60,408 nucleotides of DNA. Origin: Runella sp. Its GTDB lineage: Bacteria > Bacteroidota > Bacteroidia > Cytophagales > Spirosomataceae. Positions 59,971-60,408 of the stretch are shown here, in pieces. The notes beneath the pieces were generated by a model. It did not search any database. It saw only the letters and a list, made by a program, of their open reading frames with translations, and had not been told where the DNA came from. The position numbers were made by a program, and so were the translations under genes. The stretch spans positions 1-60,408 of the forward strand of contig JALQYJ010000097.1 of NCBI GenBank assembly GCA_023254175.1, given 5' to 3'. Within the stretch, counting starts at the first letter, position 1, and every line of letters begins with the position of its first letter.

Positions 59971-60408
59971 TTATATCTCTTCTGTCAGCGCCATCCCTGT
60001 TTTGCCCATGAGCATCCCCATGTTTGCTCCTTCGGGCAATGGTTGATCGGTGTATTCGAGTAGTTCCCAAGCCCCCAAAGTCTCCGAAACCTCTACCACC
60101 ATTTTACAACGGTCATAGCGGCGTTTCATATATCTTTCAAACACCTCTTCTACTGAACCTTCTTTTTGTAACTCTTCAATCAAAACTACGGCATCTTCGA
60201 TGGCCAAAGCTGCTCCCGAACCCAATTGAGGAATGGTTGTGTGAGCAGCATCGCCCAACACTACTACACGGTTTTGATGCCAAGGCGCAGGCATTTTGAG
60301 CGTCTCAAGCGTACGATAATTGACCAATTTAGCATCTGTTACTTGCTTCGTCTCATCAAACTCCCAATACTTGCAAGGTTCTTCGAAGTGACCAATACCT
60401 TCTGCTTC
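59971..60408 (-). CDS. FAD-dependent monooxygenase, C-terminal part (cut by window edge)
   Basis: The last 145 codons are in the window; the N-terminus lies beyond 60408. The second FAD motif is VVVLGDAAHTTIPQLGSGAA (Asp contacting FAD), then ALAIEDAVVLIEELQ, as in salicylate/p-hydroxybenzoate hydroxylase-type flavoproteins. It probably hydroxylates an aromatic ring using NAD(P)H. Together with the FAH-family enzyme downstream it suggests an aromatic degradation step. The substrate cannot be told from the C-terminus. Confidence 0.85.
   Translation of the reverse strand, partial: EAEGIGHFEEPCKYWEFDETKQVTDAKLVNYRTLETLKMPAPWHQNRVVVLGDAAHTTIPQLGSGAALAIEDAVVLIEELQKEGSVEEVFERYMKRRYDRCKMVVEVSETLGAWELLEYTDQPLPEGANMGMLMGKTGMALTEEI

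Noticed and set aside
1-60408. tRNA, rRNA and CRISPR search by eye
   Set aside because: No cloverleaf, rRNA core sequence or regular repeat-spacer array was found. The only repeats are the short dispersed inverted ones listed.

Overview
The window looks like chromosomal DNA of a Bacteroidota bacterium, most likely order Cytophagales (Spirosomaceae/Runella-like; this placement is inference). The reasons are a type IX secretion C-terminal domain protein, DUF4249 next to a TonB-dependent receptor, a PUR-family DUF3276 protein, an RRM RNA-binding protein, RND-TolC fusions, and TAnnTTTG promoter boxes upstream of several genes. I see no tRNA, rRNA, CRISPR array, complete insertion sequence or phage.

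Layout. 1-5.2 kb holds the end of a TonB receptor/DUF4249 pair, a large T9SS-secreted protein, and three gene remnants (DUF4249 C-terminus, TerC, transsulfuration enzyme). 5.2-15.3 kb is mostly housekeeping: RRM protein, murA (active-site Cys replaced by Asp), a DUF1080/PA14 protein with an MFS transporter, two envelope proteins, a histone-deacetylase-like enzyme and feoAB. 15.6-21.9 kb is a heavy-metal efflux locus: a small His-containing exported protein, an RND pump fused to its outer-membrane TolC partner, and a lipoprotein adaptor. 22-30 kb is core genes (cyclophilin, DUF58, RlpA, DUF3276, ychF, amidohydrolase, greA, fmt). 30.4-35.9 kb has a Tat-exported molybdenum hydroxylase with its 2Fe-2S subunit, and an AraC regulator coupled to an envelope protein. 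35.9-39.6 kb is a compact operon of type III polyketide synthase, methyltransferase, FAD oxidoreductase and UbiA prenyltransferase. 40-41.4 kb contains YceI plus two decayed genes. 41.5-60.4 kb is a catabolic region: a ThuA/sugar-dehydrogenase/cytochrome c chimera, a Nudix-type regulator, a five-gene operon with two alpha-L-rhamnosidase-family enzymes (GH106, GH78), two esterase/hydrolases and a sugar isomerase, an MFS transporter, a fumarylacetoacetate-hydrolase-family enzyme and an FAD monooxygenase.

Two regulatory circuits can be read directly from the DNA. First, a 31-bp element (27/31 identical) with two TTTGA half-sites 21 bp apart lies exactly 26 bp upstream of a TAnnTTTG box in front of both the molybdenum-hydroxylase operon and the AraC operon. 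That is the geometry expected of an AraC-family activator. Second, a perfect 9-7-9 palindrome, TTATTGTCT-N7-AGACAATAA, occurs twice: between the Nudix regulator and the ThuA chimera, and upstream of the rhamnosidase operon. This suggests one regulator for both.

The window is also rich in gene remnants (seven or eight) and in dispersed, partly palindromic repeats. Two of these appear to have entered coding sequence: the GH106 gene and the adaptor's signal peptide.
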